From positions 1 through 50,163 of the IMG/VR virus record IMGVR_UViG_3300042731_004344: a DNA stretch of 50,163 nucleotides, one strand, 5' to 3'. This document shows positions 19,491 through 28,219 of this stretch, one piece after another. Positions within the stretch are counted from its first letter, which is position 1. Every line of letters begins with the position of its first letter. The notes under the pieces are model-generated. The model saw only the letters and a list, made by a program, of their open reading frames with translations. It was not told where the DNA came from and did not search any database. Source of the DNA: a virus. Position numbers and translations under genes: made by a program.

Positions 19491-20985
19491 AAGGGTGCTC
19501 TATGAGCTTCAAACGAAGCAGATGGAGGCGTTTGATCACACCCCGCTCCGAAAACCGCTCGGTGCGCCGTATGCGCGGCATATCGGGTATGGGGGCGCTG
19601 CGGGCGGCGGAAAATCGCATCTGGCGCGTGCCGTGGCCGCCTGCGCGGCGTTTTCGTGGCCCGGCTCCAAGGGGATCATTTTCCGGCGCACCAAGGGCGA
19701 GGTGAAGGAAAATCACGTCAACAACTTCCGTGACGAGGTGCCGGAGAAGCTCGACGGCGAACGGGTCTACACGTACAACGGGGAGGACATGTGCGCCCTG
19801 TTCACGAACGGCTCGAGGATCTACTTCGGCTACCTCAAGGAGGTGGACGACCTGCGGCGCTACCGGGGCCAGGAGTACGACTACATGATCTTCGAGGAGT
19901 CCACGCACTACGAGTGGCAGCTCGTGCGCTGGCTCACCGGAAACCGGCTCCGCGCCACCACCGCCAGATCCCGCCCGTTCGTCATGTACCCGTCCAACCC
20001 GGGCGACGTCGGGCACCACTGGTACAAGCGCCTGTTCATCACGAAGCGGTACTACACCCGCTACAACGAGCGCCCCGAGCAGTACGTGTTCGTCCAGGCG
20101 TTCGTCGAGGACAACGACACGCTGATGGAGCGCGACCCCGAGTACGTGAACGAGCTGAAAACGCTCCCCGAGCCGTATCGGTCGTGGTATCTCCTGGGCG
20201 ACTTTGAGGCGGGCCTCGGCCTCGCGCTCACCATGCTGGACCCCGACATCCACCTCATCAAGCCCTTTTCGGTGCCGGATCACTGGCCCGTGTGGGGCAG
20301 CTTCGATTGGGGCTACTCGCACCCGTTCAGCTTCGGGATCTACGCCACGAACGAGGACGGCCGGCACTTCAAGCTCGACACCGTGACCGGCCGCATGATG
20401 CAGCCCCACGAGATCGTGGAGCGGGTGAACCGGCGCCTCGAGGAGCTCGGGCTCCGGGGCCGCATGGGGGCGATCCAGGCGGGGCACGACTGTTGGGCGG
20501 ACACCAAGGCGCGGGGAGAGAACGTCCCGACGATCGCAGAGACGTTCATGGGGTGGGGGTACACGCTCGTACAGGCGAACGTGTCCCGCGTGGCCGGGCT
20601 CAACAACCTGCGCCGGTTCTTCTCCTGGGAGGGCGTGTGGCCGGACGGGTCCGACGACGTGCCCTACCTGGTCCTGTTCGACACCGACGGCAACCGCAAG
20701 TGCTTCGACCAGCTCGAGTCGCTCCCATCGGACCCCGACAACCCCGAGGACGCCCTGAAAACGGACGCGGACGAGTTCGGGCACGGAGGCGACGACATGT
20801 ACGACGAAACACGTTACGCCATGGCAGGGCGCACACTTCCGGCACGTTCACGATACGCGAAGGAAACATGGAACGCATGGAGCCCCGAGGCGCTCGAGAT
20901 CGAGGCCGAACAGAAGCGGATGAGCACGATGCAGAGAGTCCGCAGGACCGAGATCGAGCATCCCGAGTTCGGTACTCAAGTCTGA
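19444..20985 (+). CDS. terL: Terminase large subunit
   Basis: 513 residues, starting at GTG 19444 coupled to the tiny basic peptide gene. The ATPase has Walker A GGAAGGGKS (residues 50-58, Lys57) and Walker B YDYMIFEE (145-152). The nuclease domain starts with the metal-binding Asp in GSFDWGYSHPF (Asp288). Further acidic residues near TDADEFGHGGDDMYDE (~445-460) complete a RNase H-like site. Length and order are normal. It motors DNA into the prohead and cuts the concatemer, using the product of the gene at 17668 for site recognition. The C-terminal ~40 residues are helical and basic. The gene's stop overlaps the next start codon candidate. Confidence 0.93.
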   Translation: MPRTPILWIDGPKSGRRVLYELQTKQMEAFDHTPLRKPLGAPYARHIGYGGAAGGGKSHLARAVAACAAFSWPGSKGIIFRRTKGEVKENHVNNFRDEVPEKLDGERVYTYNGEDMCALFTNGSRIYFGYLKEVDDLRRYRGQEYDYMIFEESTHYEWQLVRWLTGNRLRATTARSRPFVMYPSNPGDVGHHWYKRLFITKRYYTRYNERPEQYVFVQAFVEDNDTLMERDPEYVNELKTLPEPYRSWYLLGDFEAGLGLALTMLDPDIHLIKPFSVPDHWPVWGSFDWGYSHPFSFGIYATNEDGRHFKLDTVTGRMMQPHEIVERVNRRLEELGLRGRMGAIQAGHDCWADTKARGENVPTIAETFMGWGYTLVQANVSRVAGLNNLRRFFSWEGVWPDGSDDVPYLVLFDTDGNRKCFDQLESLPSDPDNPEDALKTDADEFGHGGDDMYDETRYAMAGRTLPARSRYAKETWNAWSPEALEIEAEQKRMSTMQRVRRTEIEHPEFGTQV

Positions 20986-21197
20986 ATCGCCAGCAGCGGC
21001 GCAGGCTCGAGCGACAGCACGACGACCCGAGAGTGCATCCCGACGAGACGCTTTCGGACTACATGAAGCACCCCGGCATCGTGGTGAAGCGGGGGGAGCT
21101 GTTCGGCGTGGTGGACAAGCTGATCCGGCTCCATGAGGTGAAAAAGAAGCGCAATAGGTGGTGGAGGCGTCTGACGAGGTGGCTCGATGCAGACTGA
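20982..21197 (+). CDS. Small basic protein after terL, start ambiguous (possible CTG)
   Basis: The C-terminal ~55 residues (SDYMKHPGIVVKRGELFGVV and a basic Trp-Trp-Arg end) are clearly coding and run into the next gene by 11 bases. No ATG lies at a sensible place. CTG at 20982 would give CTGA overlap with the terL stop, as at most junctions here, and an N-terminus NRQQRRRLERQ like that of many small phage proteins beginning MNRxQRR. ATG 20868 is possible but would overlap terL by 118 bases. About 71 residues with the CTG start. Function unknown. Confidence 0.5.
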   Translation: MNRQQRRRLERQHDDPRVHPDETLSDYMKHPGIVVKRGELFGVVDKLIRLHEVKKKRNRWWRRLTRWLDAD

Positions 21198-21537
21198 AAT
21201 CGGACTGATGCTGTGGCACCTAGTGCTCGTATTCATCGTCGGGGCCGGCGTCGGGGGGTTCATCGGCGCGAACATGGCGAGGGCGAAAACGGCCGTTGAG
21301 CTGATGGAAACCTACCGGCACCTGCTTGACTACGGGCGCACAACTCCGCCTCGAGCCGCGGTACGCTCGCCGGAGCCGACCGCCGAGGAACGAGTGCTCG
21401 CGGAGATCCACGCCACGTCACGGGCGAACCTCGCGGAGTACATCAGCAAGGAGGCAGGCATCTCCCAGGAGCGCGCGAACGAGCACGCGGAGGAGCTGCT
21501 CGCCAACTTCGAGACGACAGGAACGCTCCCAACGTGA
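21187..21537 (+). CDS. Membrane-anchored helical protein (116 aa)
   Basis: 116 residues with an N-terminal transmembrane helix containing glycine-zipper spacing (LVLVFIVGAGVGGFIGANMA, about residues 12-31). A linker and an acidic helical C-terminus (RVLAEIHATSRANLAEYI) follow. It overlaps the previous gene by 11 bases and is coupled to the next by GTGA. Lying between terminase and portal, it might be a small head or ejection protein, but no family is recognised. Confidence 0.6.
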   Translation: MQTEIGLMLWHLVLVFIVGAGVGGFIGANMARAKTAVELMETYRHLLDYGRTTPPRAAVRSPEPTAEERVLAEIHATSRANLAEYISKEAGISQERANEHAEELLANFETTGTLPT

Positions 21538-21614
21538 TTGACTACGTTCGGAACGAGCGCGATACGTTCATCAACGACGTTCGCAACGAGCACGAGCACG
21601 AGGAGACACGCTGA
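21534..21614 (+). CDS. Tiny coupled peptide gene (26 aa)
   Basis: GTG 21534 overlaps the previous stop (GTGA), and the TGA at 21612-21614 overlaps the next ATG (TGATG), exactly filling the space between two good genes. The 26 residues contain an internal duplication (YVRNERDTF and DVRNEHEHE), visible in DNA as two copies of ACGTTCG-AACGAGC. Highly charged. Whether it is a functional peptide or a coupling device is unclear. Confidence 0.45.
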   Translation: MIDYVRNERDTFINDVRNEHEHEETR

Positions 21615-21955
21615 TGGGCACGCACGGACGACTGTGGTACGAGCTGACGCTCACGAACACGGGCGGGTCGGTATCCCACACCGATCAGAACGGAAAGACG
21701 CAGACGCGCATCTACATCGGGCGCGTGGAGGACGTGTCCGTTCACATCTTCGGAATCAACGGGCACACGATCCAGCTTTGGGGCACGAACGAGTCCAAGC
21801 CCGCCGACGCGAGTAACGCAATCCAGCTCGGGACCGACATCACCGCCGACGGCCTCGTGGTCATCGAGGACGGTCCGATGTGGCTATTCATCGAGACAGG
21901 CACGGCCGGGACCGGGACGCCTACGGCCATCGTGACGGGCCGGGATAGGGTCTAA
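21614..21955 (+). CDS. Small structural/decoration protein candidate (113 aa)
   Basis: 113 residues, strand-rich, with no charged helices: RLWYELTLTNTGGSVSHTDQ, then RIYIGRVEDVSVHIFGINGH and a Gly/Thr-rich C-terminal sheet (WLFIETGTAGTGTPTAIVTG). It starts in a TGATG overlap and ends with TAATG coupling. Composition and place before the portal suggest a head-surface or fibre-type protein. No named family. Confidence 0.6.
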   Translation: MGTHGRLWYELTLTNTGGSVSHTDQNGKTQTRIYIGRVEDVSVHIFGINGHTIQLWGTNESKPADASNAIQLGTDITADGLVVIEDGPMWLFIETGTAGTGTPTAIVTGRDRV

Positions 21956-22644
21956 TGACTCTCGCATCGGCGCCCCGCGTGGATGTGCCGCTCGTTCGCA
22001 CCGAGAGCGGCCTAGCCGTCCCCGCGTACCTCGTAGACCGGGACGCGGTGGGCGGCGGCGGCGGGCTTTCCTACCTGTCCGAGTTTACCGCGCTCGGGGT
22101 CAACGGCGAGATCGACCACCCCGCCGACTACACATTGGGCGACGAGCTTCTCATTTTCGGTGGCGGGCGATCCGGCCCGACGTACACGCTCATCGACTAC
22201 ACTTGGGCCGCATGGGCCGGTGGGTCATCTGGCGGAAATGCTTTCTGCTACTACAGCTATCGCACCTCTGCCGAGGTAATCGCATCCGAAACGATGAACT
22301 ACAGCTTTGGGCGTACAGCCGGTTGGTGTCTGATTGCTGTTTCGGGCGGCGTGTTTCATCTCGGCGGCGGCGCATCCGGTTACTCTACCACGCCACAATC
22401 GCCCGACATCACGACCACAGCAGACGGGTGCCGGATCTTCCGAGCGATGGGGGTGCGCGACACAAGCGGCACCGTCACACCCGGCTCCGGCACAGTGGTC
22501 GCCAATGAGGAGTTTTCCGAGGGTCGCCTGTGCGTGGTCGATGAGGGCATCCAGGGCGCGGCAGGGGCAACCGGCACCTACGACTTTGCCACGAGCGTCG
22601 AATACTCGTGGTACGCCGTCACCGTAGCGGTGGAGCCGAGCTGA
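21955..22644 (+). CDS. Head-fibre/appendage-like protein with atypical central segment (229 aa)
   Basis: 229 residues. The start is an Ala/Pro/Val-rich attachment-like segment (APRVDVPLVRTESGLAVPAY), a Gly run follows, and then come beta strands rich in Gly, Tyr, Thr and Cys. It ends with VEYSWYAVTVAVEPS, a Trp-containing final strand common in phage surface domains. The DNA of the central part (about 22230-22390) is visibly less G/C-ending than its neighbours, as if that module had been exchanged. It could be a head fibre or decoration protein binding host surface or mucus-type glycans; that is inference. Confidence 0.55.
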   Translation: MTLASAPRVDVPLVRTESGLAVPAYLVDRDAVGGGGGLSYLSEFTALGVNGEIDHPADYTLGDELLIFGGGRSGPTYTLIDYTWAAWAGGSSGGNAFCYYSYRTSAEVIASETMNYSFGRTAGWCLIAVSGGVFHLGGGASGYSTTPQSPDITTTADGCRIFRAMGVRDTSGTVTPGSGTVVANEEFSEGRLCVVDEGIQGAAGATGTYDFATSVEYSWYAVTVAVEPS

Positions 22645-22645
22645 T

Positions 22646-24841
22646 ATGGCCTACGAAGCGCAAATGAAAGACCTTCCGCCCATGCGGCAGTCCCCGGAGG
22701 AAAAGGACGCCGAGGACGGGAAGCGCAGCTCGTTCGTGTCCGACCTCTGGAACAGCCAAACGTGGGCGCTGCAGTACCGCGACAGGCAGGTGGAGGAGAA
22801 CGTCCGCATGTTGGCCGGCCAACAGTGGATGATCTTCTCGGACCTGCTGCAGAAGTGGATCGACGTCTCCAAGTTTCTCACGCAGGACGAGCGCAGGTGG
22901 CGACAGCGGCCCGTCGTCAATCGCCTGCTCTACTGGTTCATGCTCACCCACGCCCGCATGACCGAGAACCCTCCCGTGGTGAGCTTCCAGCCCTCGACAG
23001 GCGACCGATCGGACGCCCTGTTGGCCGAGGTCATGGACACCGTGTTCAAGACGCTGTGGATTGAGATGGACATGGTGGAGGTGATCGACCGGCTCATGGC
23101 CTGGCTCATACCGGGGGGGAGCTCGTACCTGCGTACCCGCGTGGACCTCGACGGCGGCGAGCTGCAGAAGTTCACGGGACCGGCCTCGATTCCCAACCAG
23201 TTCGGCAGCGGGGTGCTCGACATCCCAAACGCGCCATACGACCAGGAGGGGAACGCCCTAGTTCGGCAGACCGGCCCGGGCGAGTACGAGCAGACCGGCG
23301 ACCCCTACCAGATGCGCGAGGGCACGCTCGAGTGTACGGTCCACGGCCCGCTCGAGGTCCGCGCCGAGTGGAACCACCTGCCGTTCCACCGAAAGAGGTG
23401 GGCGATCTTCCGCCAGTACCTAACGCCGGAGCAGGTCTATGACACTTGGGGCGTCGAGCTGGAACCGGATACGCGGGGAGATGAAGCTAACTCTGCCGGC
23501 GAGCTGCAACGGATCCTGTTCGGATCTGGCTACTTTGGTGCGGCAGGAAATAAGCCGGGCGTTGGCGGATTTGACCACGGCTACAATCAGGGCCTTATCC
23601 GAGTAGACGAGTTCTGGCACAAGCCCTCACGGGTGCGGGAGGGCATGGAGCAGAACGGGCGCCTGCTCATCACCACCAGGCACCACGTTCTTCACGACGG
23701 CCCACGGCCAGCCCCGTTCAAGGGCGCGGGACCCATTCAGCGTTTCGATTTCACGAACCTGCCCGGCCGCCCGCATGGCACCACGCCGCAGGAGATGCTC
23801 AACCCGCTGCAGCGCACCTACAACCGCGGCTACGCGCAGATTCTCGAGCACCGGAACCTCGTGACCAACCCCATCACGGTCATCGACGAGCAGTCCGGGC
23901 TCGAGGAGGAGATGATTACGAACAAGCCGGGGCTCATCGTGAAGGTGAACCGGCGACCGTCGATTCCGCCCGTCGAGTACGCGGACCCACCCGCGCTCCC
24001 CACCGACGTCTACAAGATTCAGGACATCTTGCAGGAGGAGATGGACTACCTGGGGAACCTCGAGGGGGCCGAAGGGGCACCACCGACCCGAGACGCTTCC
24101 GGCGAGCTCGTGAAGGAGCTGCGGTTCAACACGGATCGGTTCCTGGGGCCGACTATGCGTAGGGCCGCAGGTGTGATGGGGCGCGTGGTGGAGGACTGGA
24201 TGGCGCTTCTGCCGTCGATATGGGACGAGGAGAAAATCATCGCCTACGCAGGCGAGGACAGCGTGACGCGCACCGTCACGGTGTTGCCGCAGATGTTTGA
24301 GGAGGGCGCGGTCAACGTCCACGTAGACATCGAGAGCATGCTCCCCGAGGGTCGCGGTGAAAGACAAACCCGTATCTATCGCATGTACGCTGACGGTCTA
24401 CTCGGTATGCCGGGTAGCCCCGAGGCCCGAAAGGCCTATTTCGATCTTGCACGTTTCCCGCACATGGGTCGTGCGATCCGGCCGGGAGGGGTCCACCGAT
24501 CCACCGCCGAACAGGAGAACGGACGGCTAGTACAGGGCGTCCCCGCGGCGGAAATCCAGACGTTCCAGTGGTACGACAACGAGATACACCTCTGGATCCA
24601 CGAGGAGTTCATGGCCTCGCCGGAGTTTCTCAAGCTGGACCCGCAGGTGCAGAACGAGTTTCACCAGCACTGGATCGTTCACAAGGCGATTCAGCAGCTA
24701 CAGATGGAAGCACAGATGGCGGCGCAGCTCCAAATGCAGCAGGCCGAGGGAGAGGTCGAATCGGAGAAAGCCGCCAGAGACGCGGAATCGAAGGAGGCGG
24801 CCAAACCCGACCGACGCGCCTCCACGCCCGCAAGCCAATAG
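22646..24841 (+). CDS. Portal protein
   Basis: 731 residues, the size of podovirus-type portals. It begins with an acidic helical region and RDRQVEENVRMLAGQQWMIF, followed by RPVVNRLLYWFMLTHARMTENP, a typical portal N-terminal block. In the centre are GTTPQEMLNPLQRTYNRGYA and the helical stem stretch around DILQEEMDYLGNLEGAEGAP. The C-terminal ~120 residues are helical and Gln/Glu-rich (IQQLQMEAQMAAQLQMQQAE), a likely barrel or tail. The protein forms the dodecameric ring through which the terminase packages DNA. It is followed after nine bases by the scaffold gene. Confidence 0.88.
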   Translation: MAYEAQMKDLPPMRQSPEEKDAEDGKRSSFVSDLWNSQTWALQYRDRQVEENVRMLAGQQWMIFSDLLQKWIDVSKFLTQDERRWRQRPVVNRLLYWFMLTHARMTENPPVVSFQPSTGDRSDALLAEVMDTVFKTLWIEMDMVEVIDRLMAWLIPGGSSYLRTRVDLDGGELQKFTGPASIPNQFGSGVLDIPNAPYDQEGNALVRQTGPGEYEQTGDPYQMREGTLECTVHGPLEVRAEWNHLPFHRKRWAIFRQYLTPEQVYDTWGVELEPDTRGDEANSAGELQRILFGSGYFGAAGNKPGVGGFDHGYNQGLIRVDEFWHKPSRVREGMEQNGRLLITTRHHVLHDGPRPAPFKGAGPIQRFDFTNLPGRPHGTTPQEMLNPLQRTYNRGYAQILEHRNLVTNPITVIDEQSGLEEEMITNKPGLIVKVNRRPSIPPVEYADPPALPTDVYKIQDILQEEMDYLGNLEGAEGAPPTRDASGELVKELRFNTDRFLGPTMRRAAGVMGRVVEDWMALLPSIWDEEKIIAYAGEDSVTRTVTVLPQMFEEGAVNVHVDIESMLPEGRGERQTRIYRMYADGLLGMPGSPEARKAYFDLARFPHMGRAIRPGGVHRSTAEQENGRLVQGVPAAEIQTFQWYDNEIHLWIHEEFMASPEFLKLDPQVQNEFHQHWIVHKAIQQLQMEAQMAAQLQMQQAEGEVESEKAARDAESKEAAKPDRRASTPASQ

Positions 24842-24850
24842 GAGCGTCCG

Positions 24851-25993
24851 ATGAAACTGTATCACGAGACAGACGAGAAGCAGGCGGGGATGGTAGAGGA
24901 GACGGCGCCCGATGCGCCCGTGACCCTGGAATCCGCGCTTGCCGAAATGAATCCCTCTCTCGCTGTGGAGCCAGTAGCGGACACAACACCCATCGAGGAC
25001 ACAGCGGAGTCGAGCGAAACGGCTCCCGGCGACGAGGGGGAGTACGAGGAGGAGGCGGCGGAGCTGGCCGTCACCGAGGAGGAACCCGAGCTACTCGACG
25101 AAGAAGCGGAGGAGGTCGAGGAGGTCGAGGAGGAGCCGCAGGTCGAGGCCGAGGGCGACACGTTCAAGCTCACCGTGGGCGACGTGGAGATTGAGCTCGA
25201 GGCGGACGACGAGACGCGGGAGGCGCTCGAGAAGATGCAGAACGATCTCGGGCGTGTGTCGGACATCGACCAGATGTTCGACCGCGTGAAGGACCAGCAT
25301 CAGCAGAACATGCAGGACAGGGCCTCCCTCGAGGCGATCGAGGAGGACCTGCGTGTGGACCCGGTGGGCTACATCTCGGAGCGAGTTCACCCCGACATCA
25401 AGAAGCAGCTCCTCAAGGAGATGCTCTACGACGACGATCTACTGCAGGTGGCCGAGGACTACATCGGCCGCTGGCTCGACGACCCCGCGTCCCGGCGCGA
25501 GGAAGCGGCCACCCTGCGCGTGGAGCGTGTCGAGCGCAAGCAGCGCATGTCGCAGGAACGCGAACGGCTCGCAGAGCAGCGCCGAGAGGCGCAGGCGATT
25601 TGGGACAAGGTGATGGAGATAACGCCTGCCGACATGGACCACACAGAGGCGAAGATGTGGCACCGGGACGCCTTGGTGGACATCCAGCAGTATGTCGCGG
25701 CGAACAAAATAGAGAGACTCGACCCCGAGATGGTGCCCCAGGTGCTAGCCGCCCGGATGCGCCTCTACGGGATTGGCACGAACGTCCGGCGCAAGCCGGC
25801 CCAACCTGCGAGCGATACTGCCGATGTGACGGCCGATTCGGCCGGAGAGAAGTTCCGCAAGAAGGTAGCTCGCAGACGCAGAGTGGCCTCCGCTCCAACC
25901 GGAGCAGGGGGAGCACCAGGCCGAACACAGCTCCCGAAGGGCGCGACACTAGACGACGCTCTCGCGGCGCTCAAGAAGCGGGTCGGCCAGTAA
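24851..25993 (+). CDS. Scaffolding protein
   Basis: 380 residues lying between portal and major capsid genes. The first ~115 residues are extremely acidic (EEAAELAVTEEEPELLDEEA). A long helical middle follows (VERKQRMSQERERLAEQRRE) that should form a coiled coil, and the C-terminus is basic (KFRKKVARRRRVAS...LKKRVGQ), the part that in other scaffolds contacts the coat protein. No protease motif was seen, so maturation cleavage, if any, would use another enzyme. The call rests on composition and on the strongly conserved portal-scaffold-capsid order. Confidence 0.8.
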   Translation: MKLYHETDEKQAGMVEETAPDAPVTLESALAEMNPSLAVEPVADTTPIEDTAESSETAPGDEGEYEEEAAELAVTEEEPELLDEEAEEVEEVEEEPQVEAEGDTFKLTVGDVEIELEADDETREALEKMQNDLGRVSDIDQMFDRVKDQHQQNMQDRASLEAIEEDLRVDPVGYISERVHPDIKKQLLKEMLYDDDLLQVAEDYIGRWLDDPASRREEAATLRVERVERKQRMSQERERLAEQRREAQAIWDKVMEITPADMDHTEAKMWHRDALVDIQQYVAANKIERLDPEMVPQVLAARMRLYGIGTNVRRKPAQPASDTADVTADSAGEKFRKKVARRRRVASAPTGAGGAPGRTQLPKGATLDDALAALKKRVGQ

Positions 25994-26015
25994 CAACCTT
26001 TACGGAGGGCAAACG

Positions 26016-27446
26016 ATGAAGCTCCGCAGGATTGTCGCGTTCGCGGCTGCGGTCCTGTTGGCGTGGTTCGCCCACGCCCTGCTGGTCGGCCTGATGGGTC
26101 CCGGCATCGCTCTCGCGATGGCCGAGGTCGGCACCACGGCGGGTGTGGATTACAACGTCAACGAGGCCATGAAGATCATCTTCGAGGAGCCCCTGACGAA
26201 CAGCATCGTTCAGGATTCCGAGCTTCTCGACTGCTTCGAGCAGGACATGGACGTTGCGGTGAGTGAGACGACGGGGGGCCGCTATATCGAGCTGGCTCAC
26301 TATTTCTCGCTCCCAAGCGGCGTCGGTGCCAGAAAGCTCGAGGGAGACTACATCCCCGTTCCGAACGGCCCGGTCATCAAGAACAGCCAGATCTGGCTGA
26401 AGAAGATCGAGGGTGTCGTTCAGATGTCCGGCGACGTGATGCGCCGCGTGAAGCGTGGCGAGGGCGCGTTCGTCAACTGGGCACAGCGTCACCTGCCGGA
26501 CCTCAAGCTGCATGTGGATCACGAGATCGACCGGATGCTGCTCGGGTTCGGTGCAGGTATCAAAGCCCGCGTGAACGACGCGGACCCCGATGCCGGCGCC
26601 AAGCTGTATATCACCATCGACGCGGCACTCGGTGTGGCCGGGCTCGAGGATGCGTGGCTCATGTTCATGGAGGGCGAGAGCATCGTGTTCGCCGCAGCTG
26701 CGGACGGCACGACCCCTCGCACCACGACCGGATCCCGCATCATCACGGACGTCGATCCCGACAACCTGCGCCTGTATCTCGACAGCGCGGTGGGTACGGA
26801 CGTCGCGGACGATGATTTCATCTTCGCTGGCGATGCGGCGGGTGCGTCCTACCAGGCGTCCGGCGTGGACAGGGAGATCATGGGGCTCCTGGGGATGGTG
26901 GACGACGGTTCGGTTCTGGCATCGTTCCAGGGCCTCACCCGTGCGGACTACCGCCCGTGGAGAGCACAGATCGTGGACGGCTCCGCGGCTCCGTGGAACG
27001 GCGAGCTGACGGAGGACCTGCTCACCAAGGCGGACGACGACACCTACGTTCGCGCCAAGGGGACGATCGACACGATTCTCATGAGTCGGTCGGCGGCCCG
27101 CAACTTCTGGCGTAACCTCAAGGACGACAAGCGGCTCAACGATCCGCGCGCCTACACGGGCGGAAAATCGTCCCTGGGGATCATCCTCGGAGATCGCACC
27201 GTCGAGCTGAAGGTCATCCGCAAGATGCCCTCGAGCCTCGTGTTCGGGATGCAGCGGGACACGTTCAAGCACTGGCGGAACACCGGATGGGAGTGGGACG
27301 ACCTCACGGGATCCATCTGGAATCGCGTCACGGACGCGACGGGTCGTAAGGACTCGTTCTACGCGGTGGGCCACATCGTCATGCAGACGGGGAACATCGC
27401 GCCGCACAAGAACTTCAAGATCACGGGCATCAGCACGGAAGCGTGA
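26016..27446 (+). CDS. Major capsid protein with signal-peptide-like N-terminus
   Basis: 476 residues, after the scaffold and before decoration-type genes. The body from residue ~35 has an HK97-type look: EEPLTNSIVQDSELLDCFEQ, a charged E-loop region around LPSGVGARKLEGDY, a helix near VKRGEGAFVNWAQRH and the C-terminal VELKVIRKMPSSLVFGMQRD. Odd is the start. Residues 1-34 form a basic-hydrophobic segment (KLRRIVAFAAAVLLAWFAHA) ending in an ALA-M junction, exactly like a secretion signal. The start at 26016 has a good GGAGG, whereas Met35 (26118) has none, so the extension should be translated. It may be removed in assembly. Confidence 0.8.
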   Translation: MKLRRIVAFAAAVLLAWFAHALLVGLMGPGIALAMAEVGTTAGVDYNVNEAMKIIFEEPLTNSIVQDSELLDCFEQDMDVAVSETTGGRYIELAHYFSLPSGVGARKLEGDYIPVPNGPVIKNSQIWLKKIEGVVQMSGDVMRRVKRGEGAFVNWAQRHLPDLKLHVDHEIDRMLLGFGAGIKARVNDADPDAGAKLYITIDAALGVAGLEDAWLMFMEGESIVFAAAADGTTPRTTTGSRIITDVDPDNLRLYLDSAVGTDVADDDFIFAGDAAGASYQASGVDREIMGLLGMVDDGSVLASFQGLTRADYRPWRAQIVDGSAAPWNGELTEDLLTKADDDTYVRAKGTIDTILMSRSAARNFWRNLKDDKRLNDPRAYTGGKSSLGIILGDRTVELKVIRKMPSSLVFGMQRDTFKHWRNTGWEWDDLTGSIWNRVTDATGRKDSFYAVGHIVMQTGNIAPHKNFKITGISTEA

Positions 27447-27539
27447 TCAAACGGTGGGGGCGGGAGTAGGGTGTTCCGTTTTTGAGTCGGCGGACGCTCC
27501 GACCCGAAACCGCCCACCACTTTCAGGAAGGAGGCCATA
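27447..27539 (+). terminator. Structured spacer after the capsid gene
   Basis: The 93-base gap contains AAACGG (27449-27454) complementary to CCGTTT (27476-27481) with a T-run, and a GTCGG/CCGAC hairpin (27486-27490 with 27499-27503). The outer GGTGGG (27453-27458) can pair with CCCACC near 27513. A partial terminator after the major capsid gene is common in phages and would let capsid mRNA outnumber downstream messages. None of the stems is strong on its own. Confidence 0.35.
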
Positions 27540-27938
27540 GTGCCGGTCGTAGACAAGAGCATCGGCCCTAACGCGGGGGTCGCACGGGAAATCGTCCTGT
27601 TGTTCACGGACGACGTACCGATCTCTCAGACGGACCTGCTTGTGGATGCGGTCCTACCCGCGTTCCCGTTTTACGTCGAGAAGGTGGAGTGTTTCGTGGA
27701 GGCCATCACAGCCGCCGCGACGTTCCAGGTGCTCATCGGGACCACCGCGCTCTGTGCGGCCACGGCCCCGACCGCGGACCAGCTCGATCAAGTGACCCTT
27801 ACCGCGACGAACGCGCAGCGCAGAGGCGTTGCGACCGACGCGATCAAGTTGCAGGTAACGTCCGATGGGTCCGGCGTTATGACCGGACTCAAGGTCAAGG
27901 TCCACATTCGTCCGTTCCCGATGGGCGGCGAGCTTTAG
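27540..27938 (+). CDS. Capsid decoration/head-stabilising protein candidate (132 aa)
   Basis: 132 residues, GTG start at 27540 after AGGAAGGAGG. Strand-rich with little charge (YVEKVECFVEAITAAATFQV, LKVKVHIRPFPMGGEL) and a Thr/Ala-rich middle. Small beta proteins immediately after the major capsid gene are usually head decoration or cement proteins; no specific family is recognised. Confidence 0.6.
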   Translation: MPVVDKSIGPNAGVAREIVLLFTDDVPISQTDLLVDAVLPAFPFYVEKVECFVEAITAAATFQVLIGTTALCAATAPTADQLDQVTLTATNAQRRGVATDAIKLQVTSDGSGVMTGLKVKVHIRPFPMGGEL

Positions 27939-27952
27939 AGAGGAGGTAAGTC

Positions 27953-28219
27953 ATGGCACCCATTACGAGCTTTCTCTTTGAGGATCTTGCGGTGGTGAAG
28001 AACACGTACTGGCCGGGCGAGGCGGTGCCGGGAGGCGTGCCTGCGGCCACGGACCAGAACGTGCCGGACCACGTACACATCATTCTCGAGAAGGGCACGG
28101 TGAACCAGACGGGCTACGCCCGCTTCGAGTTCTTCGGTGCGTTGACCGGGGAGGATTGGGCGCTGCTTGTGGGCGACCCCGGTACTCTTTGGGACCTCAA
28201 CCTACAGGCCCCGGCCTGA
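27953..28219 (+). CDS. Small structural protein candidate (88 aa)
   Basis: 88 residues starting at ATG 27953 behind AGAGGAGGT. Mixed beta sequence (HVHIILEKGTVNQTGYARFE) without membrane or metal motifs. Coupled by TGATG to the next gene. The location in the head block suggests a minor head protein; nothing more specific can be said. Confidence 0.55.
   Translation: MAPITSFLFEDLAVVKNTYWPGEAVPGGVPAATDQNVPDHVHIILEKGTVNQTGYARFEFFGALTGEDWALLVGDPGTLWDLNLQAPA

Noticed and set aside
19084-20784. 566-codon minus-strand reading opposite terL
   Set aside because: A classic antisense shadow of a GC-rich gene; no ribosome-binding site and low-complexity Val/Arg/His composition.
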